From Clostridiaceae bacterium (GTDB taxonomy: Bacteria; Bacillota; Clostridia; Saccharofermentanales; DTU023): 33,280 bases of DNA. Below the pieces are notes generated by a model, which searched no databases, was not told the DNA's origin, and saw only the letters and a list, made by a program, of their open reading frames with translations. The translations under genes and the position numbers were made by a program. Below are positions 1 through 7,908 of this stretch, one piece after another. The stretch lies in NCBI GenBank assembly GCA_012798865.1, contig JAAZMK010000162.1:1-33280 (forward strand), given 5' to 3'. The first letter of the stretch is position 1; the number at the start of each line of letters is the position of its first letter.

Positions 1-118
1 AATCTCTCACGGGGATAAATCGTTCGGTCTCAATCGGTAAACAGAGTTGAATATAGCCCCCGTATTTGCTATAGTCTGAATGTAAATTTAGTGTCTTCAT
101 AACATAAGTTTACAGCAT
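1..118. other. Left edge, no gene supported
   Basis: No reading frame of useful length crosses this stretch. Short open frames on the plus strand run in from the left edge and stop at about 40 and 50, so the tail of a plus-strand gene lying mostly outside the window is possible. The terminator at 120-145 points the same way. The product cannot be identified from a dozen codons. Confidence 0.25.
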
Positions 119-119
119 G

Positions 120-145
120 AGAGGTGCTTTGGCACCTCTTTTTTT
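120..145 (+). terminator. Rho-independent terminator
   Basis: A perfect 8-bp stem (AGAGGTGC at 120-127, GCACCTCT at 132-139) with a TTTG loop is followed by seven T on the plus strand. It would end a plus-strand transcript entering from the left edge. Confidence 0.75.
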
Positions 146-148
146 ACC

Positions 149-346
149 TTAAAAAATGGGGCCGCCCTTTTTGAGACAGCCCCTTTTGGTGATGAATTTG
201 CAAAAGATCCTGAGAGATCTTATCATCTTCATTTTTTCCATGCGATTTTTCACAAAAAGACGGCATATATTGGCTGCGACAGCGTGATAAAAATCTAACA
301 GCTCTCTCAAGGCCTTTGGTCCTACGCAGAAGTCTCTAAATATCAT
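149..346 (-). other. Possible insertion-sequence end with a small uncertain ORF
   Basis: A 65-codon minus-strand frame starts at ATG 346 without a recognisable ribosome binding site, and I do not recognise the protein. Near its 3' end the minus strand reads GGGGCTGTCTCAAAA (about 169-183), which resembles terminal sequences I recall from IS1182-like elements. A GGGGC/GCCCC pairing followed by ATTTTTT could also act as a weak terminator. No matching inverted copy was found elsewhere in the window. It may be a remnant of a transposase gene or non-coding DNA; a real gene is not well supported. Confidence 0.2.
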
Positions 347-402
347 ATGATAATACTCAAATATAAGGAAGGACCAACTTAGGTCGGAATATTCAGTAGC
401 CC

Positions 403-1806
403 CTACTTACGCCGATTCATCTTTGTTTTCAGCATTTCAACCATTGGCATCAAGTTATGTCTTGTTATTATGCAAAATATGAAAAATGAAATTGCTGAGA
501 CAGCATATACGTGGTAATCAATACCAACTAAAGTTGCTTGCAAGAGAATGAGAATAGTTAATATTCCCAGCTTTAAAAAATGAAAATTCATACTTCTAAT
601 TTCTCTCTTCAGTCTAATGATTCGCAATAATGCCACTATAAAATAAGCAAACACAGTGCCGACAACTGCACCATAAATACCCGTGATCGGTATAAGAACA
701 TAATTTACAACAATATTGGCAATGCTCGCCACAATAGTTGTGGTCATTATAATGTTGCTTTGTTTTAAAGCTCCAAACAAACCGCTGGCAAAAATTGATA
801 ATGCAGAAAAAGTAGCACTAACCAATAGTAGCGGAACATAGTGCCATGATTCTTCAAATGCTTTTCCAACGTAAATACTCATAAACGGTTTTGTAATACC
901 GATAATTATAATCGTGACTCCAAAGATGAATACACTATAATACTTAAAAACGGTAGAATAAAAACTCGTTTCGTTCGTAGAATCGAATTCCTTAATTGAA
1001 GCCAGTCCCCATGCTTGAGAGAAAATTGATGATAATACAGTTACCAATGCGGGAATTTTTGATGCAGCTGTGTATATTCCTAATGCCGCATCTCCAATCA
1101 TCCTTTCGATCATTATCTTGTCAGAGGAATAGATGATCCACCAAGACACATCGTTAAAAACAAATGGTATGGAGTATATAACCATTTCTTTCATTAATGA
1201 CTTATCAAATGATGTTTCTTGAAGATCTGTCCGCATACCTCCTATTACAAACGCTAAAAAAGACAGTAATGCATTTGACAAAATTGTTGAGAGTAAATAG
1301 CCCTGAACACCCATCTTCAACACATAAAGGAAAACTATATTGAAGCCAACCAGAAGAAGAGCTTGAATAATACTCATGGCAGAGTATGCCTTGATCATTT
1401 CTTTTACCCTTAAGTACACCAAAGAATTTAAACGAGCGAAGTGAACTATTACATTCGCGCACATGTACCATTTCCATTCTCGAATGGGAACATACAATCC
1501 CAAAAGAGGGGTAAGAAATACAGTAACAACGCTCCCTACCAAAAATACGATGGATGCGCAGAGTAACGAATTCTGCCTTTTACCTTTTACCAAACCATAT
1601 CGTAATAAACCGTTAAAAATCGACAACGAAATGAAAGGAAGAAGCAGATCACTACCAGCGAAAACCAAGTCTGCGATTCCATATTCGCTATCTGTAAGAA
1701 TATGAGTATAAATTGGCAGCAAGAGAAGGAGAAGAAGTTTAGAGCCAAACTCACCAAGAGCAACTATGCCCATATCACTAATCAAACGCTTGTATTTATT
1801 GTTCAT
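403..1806 (-). CDS. Wzx-type polysaccharide flippase
   Basis: This 467-residue protein is almost wholly hydrophobic, with about a dozen or more membrane segments and short polar loops. The N-terminus (LGEFGSKLLLLLLLPIYT, then TDSEYGIADL) is the signature start of the polysaccharide-transport branch of the MOP superfamily. Such proteins flip undecaprenyl-diphosphate-linked repeat units from the cytoplasmic to the outer face of the membrane. Length is typical. It lies 11 bp downstream of the polymerase gene and is presumably co-transcribed from the promoter near 3470. No clear Shine-Dalgarno site precedes the ATG, so translation may rely on coupling. It is one of two intact flippases and one flippase fragment in the window. 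The exact substrate cannot be read from sequence. Confidence 0.88.
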   Translation of the reverse strand: MNNKYKRLISDMGIVALGEFGSKLLLLLLLPIYTHILTDSEYGIADLVFAGSDLLLPFISLSIFNGLLRYGLVKGKRQNSLLCASIVFLVGSVVTVFLTPLLGLYVPIREWKWYMCANVIVHFARLNSLVYLRVKEMIKAYSAMSIIQALLLVGFNIVFLYVLKMGVQGYLLSTILSNALLSFLAFVIGGMRTDLQETSFDKSLMKEMVIYSIPFVFNDVSWWIIYSSDKIMIERMIGDAALGIYTAASKIPALVTVLSSIFSQAWGLASIKEFDSTNETSFYSTVFKYYSVFIFGVTIIIIGITKPFMSIYVGKAFEESWHYVPLLLVSATFSALSIFASGLFGALKQSNIIMTTTIVASIANIVVNYVLIPITGIYGAVVGTVFAYFIVALLRIIRLKREIRSMNFHFLKLGILTILILLQATLVGIDYHVYAVSAISFFIFCIITRHNLMPMVEMLKTKMNRRK

Positions 1807-1817
1807 AGAAAATAATA

Positions 1818-3305
1818 TTAACTGTTAGAGTAGAACTCTAATCCTTCATGCTGTGCTTTTTGCCGGACAGTAGAAGTGAAAAGTTTCTGGAACACGTAGA
1901 TCGTGCCACACATCAATAACGCCATGGTAATAGAAGTAATATATCCGCTCATAGTACCGGCTATCACGCAGGTTGCAAGACGAATATACGTAAAGTTATA
2001 GAAAAATACTAAAAATAACGTTTTTTTCTGCTTGAGTTTCTTCTCGATATATATCGCAATTCTCAGGAAAATGCATGCAAATACAGGTGCGAGAAATAGT
2101 CCAAAATAGCAGTATCCTTGATTGGCTATTTGCAGAAAAATACCGTAATCTCTTCCCTCAATTCCATAGAACCAAGAGTTATACATCATTATCGATGTGC
2201 TACCACTAATTTTTTTGGCGATAATGTTCAAACCCATAAATGGTCTGAAAATATCGTAAAAAAACGTATCTGCAGTAAAGTTTCCCTGGTTGATATCTGA
2301 AAAATGAATTCCGCAAGCTACTGATTGTGGACCCAGACAATACATTTCAATAAATGACGGCACATAGTTTTCGCGTAGAGAAGTTCCTTGAAGAGCTGAA
2401 CTATATGAACTCTGTTTATAAACAGTGAACAAGCGATAGAATGTCATTCCCAACAAAACAACAATAGCGCCGATTGTTAGTATGCGAACTATGATTTTCC
2501 TGTATTTCCTAAAGCTTATGGATAAACATTGTAAAATAGCATACAAGGAATATATTACTAGTGAACGGCTTTCACCATTAATAATACTTACTGTAAATAA
2601 ACCGGCTATTACACCTATAAAGACATACAGTTTTTTTCCCGAGATATCATATCGCCTTTTTGCATAGTCCAAAGCGATAATGAAGCCACACAAAAATGCA
2701 TAATACGTAAACGTTATCAACCCCGTAGATAATGTTGTTCGGGTCTCAGAAATCAACTCTCCGATTTTTGCGGAGTCTGGTTTGAGTAGCAGGAAGTTTA
2801 ATGATCTCTTTACTTCAGGAACAGTAAAGTAAATTATAAATCCAAATACCAACACTAATCCCAGTGTAATAGCATCATTTCCTAATGGCTGTACCTTGAT
2901 TCCTTCTGCGTCGGTTTCTTTTATCGCATTCCTTAATGCTATCAAGAGAAAAATTGAAATAAACACGCACTCATATGACATCAGCAATACTGATCGTGAA
3001 AGAAGAGAGATGTCCCGCGTAGAAAAACCATAAAATCCAACATATTCGTTTAAGGCTTCATAACATGGCACAAACACAAGTCTAATGAATTCAGTTACTG
3101 CGAACCACACTACAGTCTTTGATCCTGTCCTGATTCTTAAGGGCGCAAGAATAAACACATAACATAGTCCAAACACTAAAGGAAGAAACATCAACAAAAA
3201 ATTAAACTCATGAATATTACTTAAAATGATCAGAGATGACGCCGCAATACAGACTACAAAGAGTAGAGCGTCTCCTCCGCGAATTAACAATTTCCTGTTT
3301 GACAT
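1818..3305 (-). CDS. Wzy-like polysaccharide polymerase (integral membrane protein)
   Basis: The 495-residue product is a polytopic membrane protein with repeated hydrophobic stretches from about residue 10 to 470. A large central extracytoplasmic loop containing NGESRSL and a tyrosine-rich stretch is typical of O-antigen/capsule polymerases of the Wzy/EpsG kind. Those enzymes join lipid-linked repeat units after the flippase has exported them. The family is poorly conserved in sequence, so the call rests on topology, length and position directly upstream of a flippase in the same transcript. The ATG has only a weak ribosome binding site. An O-antigen ligase or another polytopic surface-glycan protein remains possible. 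It has no close resemblance to the second polymerase-like protein at 11335-12579. Confidence 0.7.
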   Translation of the reverse strand: MSNRKLLIRGGDALLFVVCIAASSLIILSNIHEFNFLLMFLPLVFGLCYVFILAPLRIRTGSKTVVWFAVTEFIRLVFVPCYEALNEYVGFYGFSTRDISLLSRSVLLMSYECVFISIFLLIALRNAIKETDAEGIKVQPLGNDAITLGLVLVFGFIIYFTVPEVKRSLNFLLLKPDSAKIGELISETRTTLSTGLITFTYYAFLCGFIIALDYAKRRYDISGKKLYVFIGVIAGLFTVSIINGESRSLVIYSLYAILQCLSISFRKYRKIIVRILTIGAIVVLLGMTFYRLFTVYKQSSYSSALQGTSLRENYVPSFIEMYCLGPQSVACGIHFSDINQGNFTADTFFYDIFRPFMGLNIIAKKISGSTSIMMYNSWFYGIEGRDYGIFLQIANQGYCYFGLFLAPVFACIFLRIAIYIEKKLKQKKTLFLVFFYNFTYIRLATCVIAGTMSGYITSITMALLMCGTIYVFQKLFTSTVRQKAQHEGLEFYSNS

Positions 3306-3455
3306 TTCTACTATCTAACTCGTTATTTAAAACGCCTCTAATTCTATGAACGTTTCCTCAACTTCTTATTACTATTCTGGTATGTGTACATCGAAATCAA
3401 GTGAATAATTCAATGCCCTTCTTACTGTTTCTACAAAATTATCCTTATCCGCATT

Positions 3456-3484
3456 ATTTTACCAGACCAAACTGTTTGAGGCAA
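3456..3484 (-). promoter_or_regulatory. Candidate sigma-A promoter for the leftward glycan genes
   Basis: On the minus strand TTGCCT (3479-3484) and TAAAAT (3456-3461) are separated by exactly 17 bp. Transcription would start about 140 bp before the polymerase gene that starts at 3305. No experiment supports it; the two hexamers match consensus at 4/6 and 5/6. Confidence 0.45.
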
Positions 3485-3563
3485 CGTAGACGATATACCC
3501 CGCACCTAAGCAAATAAAAATAAAAATCGACAACAAGTTGACACGATCATGGTTCACCTGTTC

Positions 3564-3592
3564 TTTACTCTGATTATGACTTATGAGATAAT
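3564..3592 (+). promoter_or_regulatory. Candidate sigma-A promoter for the rightward glycan operon
   Basis: TTTACT (3564-3569) and GATAAT (3587-3592) lie 17 bp apart on the plus strand. The predicted start near 3599 is only a few bases before the hairpin at 3606-3628, so every transcript from it would meet that hairpin at once. Confidence 0.45.
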
Positions 3593-3605
3593 GAACAACA
3601 AAAAT

Positions 3606-3628
3606 AAACCGTTACAAACGGTTTTTTT
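3606..3628 (+). terminator. Terminator-like hairpin in the leader of the glycan operon
   Basis: AAACCGTT (3606-3613) pairs with AACGGTTT (3617-3624) over an ACA loop, followed by a T run on the plus strand. An A/T-rich flank on the other side could also let it stop minus-strand transcripts. It sits between the candidate promoter at 3564-3592 and the first gene at 3717, where an attenuator would be expected. A plain bidirectional terminator, with the real promoter further downstream, is the alternative. Confidence 0.55.
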
Positions 3629-3716
3629 GAGAAGCAGTATTCAGGGGACGTTTTTCATACAAGTAGATTGTGAAACCCTGAATATGTTATAGCGGCATTG
3701 AGTGATTGGTAATAGC

Positions 3717-4967
3717 ATGGAAATGATTGAAACAGAGACCATTTATTTATCTTCCCCTCGCATGAGCGAGGAGGGGTATGAGTTTGAATACGTAAAGGAA
3801 GCTTTTACTACAAACTGGATTGCTCCTCTCGGTCCAAATGTTACAACATTTGAAAAGGAATTTGCCGAAGCGCTCGGTACGTATGATGCGACTGCCCTCG
3901 TTTCCGGCACTTCGGCGATCCATCTTGCACTCAAACTTGTAGGCGTTGGAGAGGGCATTCGCCCTTGCGACCCCAATGCACGTGATCCACGTGACGATAT
4001 TGTTCTGTGCTCTTCACTGACTTTTGCGGCATCGGTCAATCCCATTGTGTATCAAAACGCAACTCCCGTTTTGATAGATTCCGAATGGTCGACATGGAAC
4101 CTGGATCCTAAAGCGTTGAAGATTGCGCTTGACAAGTACAAGGATAAAGTCAAAGCGGTTATTGTCGTACACCTGTATGGCTTGCTTGCAGATATCGATC
4201 AAATTCTTTCAATCTGTGATGAATATGGAGTGCCTGTTATTGAGGATGCGGCGGAATCGCTTGGCTCAACATATGACGCCTATTATTATCGCGCTGAGGG
4301 AGAGGCGAAACGACGCTGGCACGACACGCCAAAACGGTTGTACGCCGGTACTGCTGCGGATATTGGTTGTTTCAGTTTTAATGGGAACAAGATCATCACG
4401 ACATCGGGAGGCGGAATGCTGACGGGTAACAACCCGGATTCGGCGAAGGAATTCTGTAAGAAAGTTCGCTTCTGGGCGTCTCAATCAAGAGAAAAAACAC
4501 CTTGGTATCAACATGAGGAATTAGGATACAATTACCGGATGTCAAACGTTTTAGCTGGCATCGGACGTGGACAGCTGAAAGTTCTTGACCGTCACATTGA
4601 GGCGAAGAAATCTATCTTTGAGTTTTTCAAGGAACGCTTGGAGAAAACGGGAATGGTGCGCATGATGCCGGTACCGGAGGGTGTGTATCCTAACTACTGG
4701 CTCAGCTGTATTACTTTTGATGACTCTAGTAAGGTCATTAAAGTCTTTGCGAAGCTTGATGAGAATATTATCTCCGCTCGACCCATATGGAAGCCTATGC
4801 ATATGCAGCCGTTCTATCATTATTGCGATTTCATCACGGCTCAACCTGAAGGTAGTATGGGAGAGGAGCTGTTTATGAGCGGTTTGTGTCTGCCGAGTGA
4901 TATCAATATGGGTGAAAGAGAGTTGGAACGTATCGTTGAAACTATCGCTAACATATTAGTGGATTAA
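3717..4967 (+). CDS. DegT/DnrJ/EryC1/StrS-family sugar aminotransferase (PglE-like)
   Basis: This PLP enzyme would transfer an amino group to a nucleotide-linked 4-keto sugar, giving a 4-amino-4,6-dideoxy sugar for the repeat unit. VSGTSAIHLAL is the phosphate-binding part of the fold, VIEDAAESLGS supplies the cofactor-ring Asp, and FSFNGNKIITTSGGGM carries the PLP Schiff-base lysine (about Lys225). The FNGNK form is typical of PglE-type enzymes making bacillosamine precursors. The protein is about 416 residues, longer than usual, because of polar insertions after residue 80 and between about residues 195 and 215. The start is uncertain: ATG 3717 is chosen, GTG 3702 and ATG 3723 are in frame, and none has a strong ribosome binding site. 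It is the first gene of the plus-strand operon. Confidence 0.9.
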   Translation: MEMIETETIYLSSPRMSEEGYEFEYVKEAFTTNWIAPLGPNVTTFEKEFAEALGTYDATALVSGTSAIHLALKLVGVGEGIRPCDPNARDPRDDIVLCSSLTFAASVNPIVYQNATPVLIDSEWSTWNLDPKALKIALDKYKDKVKAVIVVHLYGLLADIDQILSICDEYGVPVIEDAAESLGSTYDAYYYRAEGEAKRRWHDTPKRLYAGTAADIGCFSFNGNKIITTSGGGMLTGNNPDSAKEFCKKVRFWASQSREKTPWYQHEELGYNYRMSNVLAGIGRGQLKVLDRHIEAKKSIFEFFKERLEKTGMVRMMPVPEGVYPNYWLSCITFDDSSKVIKVFAKLDENIISARPIWKPMHMQPFYHYCDFITAQPEGSMGEELFMSGLCLPSDINMGERELERIVETIANILVD

Positions 4968-4976
4968 TTGTATAAT
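4948..4976 (+). promoter_or_regulatory. Possible internal promoter before the FemAB-like gene
   Basis: CTAACA (4948-4953) and a perfect TATAAT (4971-4976) are 17 bp apart and straddle the stop codon of the aminotransferase gene. It could add transcription to the downstream genes. AT-rich DNA yields such matches by chance, so support is weak. Confidence 0.3.
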
Positions 4977-5019
4977 TCGAAAAAAGTTTCGTAACTCTTC
5001 GTTGTATGCGGAGCGGGAA

Positions 5020-6090
5020 TTGATTAAAGAAATTAATATTGACAATCGAGCTGAATGGAATGCAATAGTAAGAAGCTTTATTGATTACGATGTGTATTAC
5101 CTCGCAGAGTATGTTGAGGCCTTTGAGTTGCATGGAGACGGAATACCTACACTTTTTTATTTTTCGCGTGATGATCTCAGAGTAATTAATGTTGTCATGA
5201 AGCGGGACATATCTCAGTGTGAGTATTTTGCCAATGTCATTGAACGTGATAGGCTTTTTGATTTATCTACACCGTATGGTTATGGCGGCTTTTTATTTGA
5301 AGGAAATTTATCAAACGACTCTTTGAATCAATTTTTTTCTGACTACAAAATGTTTTGCAGGGAAAGAGGCTACGTTAGCGAATTTATCAGATTTCATCCC
5401 GTGCTAAGGAATGCTAACGTCTTGAAAGATTGTTCCGAGCACATTAGGGTCATTGATCTTGGCAATACAGTTACCATACCTTTAGTAAGCTTTACGGATA
5501 TTTGGCAAAATTATAAAGCAAACAACAGAAACAAAGTGCGTAAAGCGATTAAGAATGGTGTCCACGCATATTGGGGTAGAAACCGAGACATTTTCAGACA
5601 ATTTGCTGATCTCTATCGAATAACCATGGAGAAAGACAATGCGGCGGATTACTATTTCTTTGATCAGGATTTTTATTCGAGTATTTTGAATTCATTGAAA
5701 TATAACAGTCTGATTTTCTATGCAGTGTATGAAGAGAAAATGATTGCAGGCTCGATCATACTATTCGCTAATGGGAAAATGCACTATCACTTGTCAGGAA
5801 GTGATCCCGATTATAGTACTCTTGGAGGAACCAATCTTTTGCTTACTGAAGTCATTAAATGGGGTTTAGAAAATGATTTTAAGAGCTTTCATATGGGTGG
5901 AGGCGTTGGCAGTTCTTCTGAAGATAGTTTGTATACATTCAAGCAAGGCTTCAACAGAGAATCAGATACATTCTTTTCTATTGGCCAGATTATTTTCAAT
6001 GAAGAAATCTATGACAAATTAGTTTCAATTAGAGGATCACATTCTAGTATTTCTACAGACCATGAATTTTTTCCAGCTTATAGAAGGTAG
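5020..6090 (+). CDS. FemAB/GNAT-like acyltransferase (Acetyltransf_6 type)
   Basis: The product is about 356 residues. Its C-terminal half carries the GNAT/FemX-like core: a run of FYAVYEEKMIAGSIILF, then YHLSGSDPDYSTLGGTNLLL and KSFHMGGGVG. This pattern is shared by FemAB-type aminoacyl transferases and by acyltransferases of exopolysaccharide clusters. FemAB proteins move an aminoacyl group from tRNA onto a lipid-linked precursor; related GNAT proteins use acyl-CoA or acyl carrier protein. The donor cannot be decided here. Position between an aminotransferase that makes an amino sugar and a phosphoglycosyl transferase suggests acylation of that sugar. The start is taken as TTG 5020 because GGAG lies six bases upstream; TTG 5002 is an alternative. 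Confidence 0.75.
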   Translation: MIKEINIDNRAEWNAIVRSFIDYDVYYLAEYVEAFELHGDGIPTLFYFSRDDLRVINVVMKRDISQCEYFANVIERDRLFDLSTPYGYGGFLFEGNLSNDSLNQFFSDYKMFCRERGYVSEFIRFHPVLRNANVLKDCSEHIRVIDLGNTVTIPLVSFTDIWQNYKANNRNKVRKAIKNGVHAYWGRNRDIFRQFADLYRITMEKDNAADYYFFDQDFYSSILNSLKYNSLIFYAVYEEKMIAGSIILFANGKMHYHLSGSDPDYSTLGGTNLLLTEVIKWGLENDFKSFHMGGGVGSSSEDSLYTFKQGFNRESDTFFSIGQIIFNEEIYDKLVSIRGSHSSISTDHEFFPAYRR

Positions 6091-6110
6091 ACCAGCTAAT
6101 AGAAGGAGGT
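6073..6110 (+). repeat. Imperfect 19-bp tandem duplication over a stop codon
   Basis: CCAGCTTATAGAAGGTAGA (6073-6091) is followed directly by CCAGCTAATAGAAGGAGGT (6092-6110), with 15 of 19 bases identical. The first copy contains the TAG stop of the acyltransferase gene. The second contains AAGGAGG, a strong ribosome-binding motif, but no start codon at a useful distance. Confidence 0.6.
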
Positions 6111-6155
6111 TTATTAGGACTCGTCTGTAGATCTTGTGGGGAATGGTAGGTAAAT

Positions 6156-7883
6156 GTGGAATTGTATTCAAAGCACATTAAACGGATACTAGATTTAATC
6201 TTTGCCTCAATGGCTCTTTTTTTGTTGAGCCCTCTGCTATTGGTTATATCAATTCTAGTTCGCCTTACGCTAGGTAGTCCGGTTGTATTTAGGCAAACAC
6301 GGCCGGGGAAAGATGAAAAACTCTTTACTCTTTATAAGTTTCGCAGCATGACTGATCCAACAAACAAAAAGGGAGAACTGCTATCTGATTCTCAGAGACT
6401 TACAAAATTCGGTAGGTTTCTTAGGGCTAGTAGTCTCGATGAATTGTTAGAGCTGATAAACATCATAAAAGGGGATATGAGTATCGTCGGACCGAGACCC
6501 TTGTCAATCTATTATCTTCCCCATTACACAAGCACAATGAGGAAGAGGCATCAAGTTCGGCCAGGATTAACGGGGCTGGCGCAAGTGAGCGGGCGAAACG
6601 ATTTGCCCTGGGATGAGCGATTAGCTTTAGATATAGAGTATGTCCGTAATATCTCATTTTTATTAGATTTAAAGATCATTTTCGTCACTTTTGTAAAGGT
6701 ATTTGGACGCTCGAATGTTTCTATTCGTGGAACCACAAGTATTAAGGACTTTGGTCCTTATAGTGTGATAAAAGAGCAGGGGAAAACACATATGCGTATC
6801 AATAACATGACATATTCCGAAATTGGAAGCTATTGGTGGCTGGAGGGGGATAACTTTAAAGAGGGAAATCCATTGAGGCATTTTGATTGGCTACCGGGTG
6901 TAGATGATTTTGCTTTCTCTTTTTCCGGAAGAGCTGCCATCAGTATTGCTCTCCAAGATATTATGATGAGTTTAAATATTAAAAAAGCATACGTTCCGTC
7001 ATACAGTTGTGTTTCAATGTTGCAGCCATTTGTTGATTATGAAATCCCGTTAGTGTTCTACGATGTCCATTATGACGACGGGTTTACGTATCATGTTCCG
7101 CAAATTGACAATGATTCGGTTGCTCTAGTCATGAATTATTTCGGAATTGAAACACATAAAGTGAAAAATGTGATCATGGATTTCAAACAACAAGGTGCAA
7201 TTGTAATTGAAGATATTACTCATTCCATGCTCTGCCAACAAAATGCTTCCGTGGGTAGTGATTACTATATTACAAGTCTCAGAAAATGGCTCGGTATACC
7301 TAGCGGTGGTTGGGTAGGTAAAAGATCTGGATCAATTCTTAAAAAACCCTATCTCGATAGTAATCACCTGGTCGTAGATAAAGTGGCGGGGATGAAAGAG
7401 AAATTTGCTTATCTAACTGGTAATCAAGAGTCTAAAGAGAGTTTCCTCCTATTACATTCGACTTTTGAAAATGATTTAATCCATTTGGATAAAATGTTGA
7501 AGATTGACGATTTGTCCTTGGGCATTTTGAATCATACTGATATGCATGAGGTTATTAAACGACGCAGAGAAAATGTTAGTGTGCTCGTTCACGGTTTAAA
7601 TGATTTCGATGATCATATTCTCAGAATTCCGAAGCTAGAAATGTCCGTTGACACGCCTATCTATTTGCCGATTTTTCTGAATATGGAAAACAGAGATTCG
7701 CTTAGGGAGTTTCTTGTTTCAAGAGGCATCTATTGTCCCATTCATTGGCCTGAAGTTATGGGGGCAAAAGTGGGTATTCGGGAAAATGAACTATCACTTG
7801 TGTGTGATCAGAGATATTCAAGCAATGATATGCACGCGATCATCAAGACAATACACGCATGGTATGATGAGATTCAACATTGA
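6156..7883 (+). CDS. Phosphoglycosyl transferase fused to a DegT-like PLP domain
   Basis: Residues 1 to about 205 are a monotopic phosphoglycosyl transferase of the PglC/WcaJ family: a re-entrant membrane helix near the N-terminus, FRQTRPGKDEKLFTLYKFRS, the catalytic Asp95-Glu96 pair in SSLDELLELI, GPRPL and the RPGLTGLAQVSGRN motif. It would move a sugar phosphate from a UDP-sugar to undecaprenyl phosphate, starting the repeat unit. Residues about 213-575 form a fold-type-I PLP domain like DegT aminotransferases: SGRAAISIAL, YVPSYSCVSML, VIEDITHSM and SLRKWLGIPSGGW, with candidate Schiff-base Lys377. There is no stop or frame break between them. GTG 6156 is the start, with a weak ribosome binding site. 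An in-frame ATG at 6792 near the junction has AGGGG about 11 bases upstream, so a separately initiated C-terminal protein is conceivable. The fusion is unusual. Confidence 0.88.
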   Translation: MELYSKHIKRILDLIFASMALFLLSPLLLVISILVRLTLGSPVVFRQTRPGKDEKLFTLYKFRSMTDPTNKKGELLSDSQRLTKFGRFLRASSLDELLELINIIKGDMSIVGPRPLSIYYLPHYTSTMRKRHQVRPGLTGLAQVSGRNDLPWDERLALDIEYVRNISFLLDLKIIFVTFVKVFGRSNVSIRGTTSIKDFGPYSVIKEQGKTHMRINNMTYSEIGSYWWLEGDNFKEGNPLRHFDWLPGVDDFAFSFSGRAAISIALQDIMMSLNIKKAYVPSYSCVSMLQPFVDYEIPLVFYDVHYDDGFTYHVPQIDNDSVALVMNYFGIETHKVKNVIMDFKQQGAIVIEDITHSMLCQQNASVGSDYYITSLRKWLGIPSGGWVGKRSGSILKKPYLDSNHLVVDKVAGMKEKFAYLTGNQESKESFLLLHSTFENDLIHLDKMLKIDDLSLGILNHTDMHEVIKRRRENVSVLVHGLNDFDDHILRIPKLEMSVDTPIYLPIFLNMENRDSLREFLVSRGIYCPIHWPEVMGAKVGIRENELSLVCDQRYSSNDMHAIIKTIHAWYDEIQH

Positions 7884-7908
7884 CAAGTCATAAAAAAAGG
7901 CAGAACTC

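Noticed and set aside
6143..6181. 12-codon ORF overlapping the start of the fusion gene
   Set aside because: It depends on a start without a proper ribosome binding site and shows no other support.
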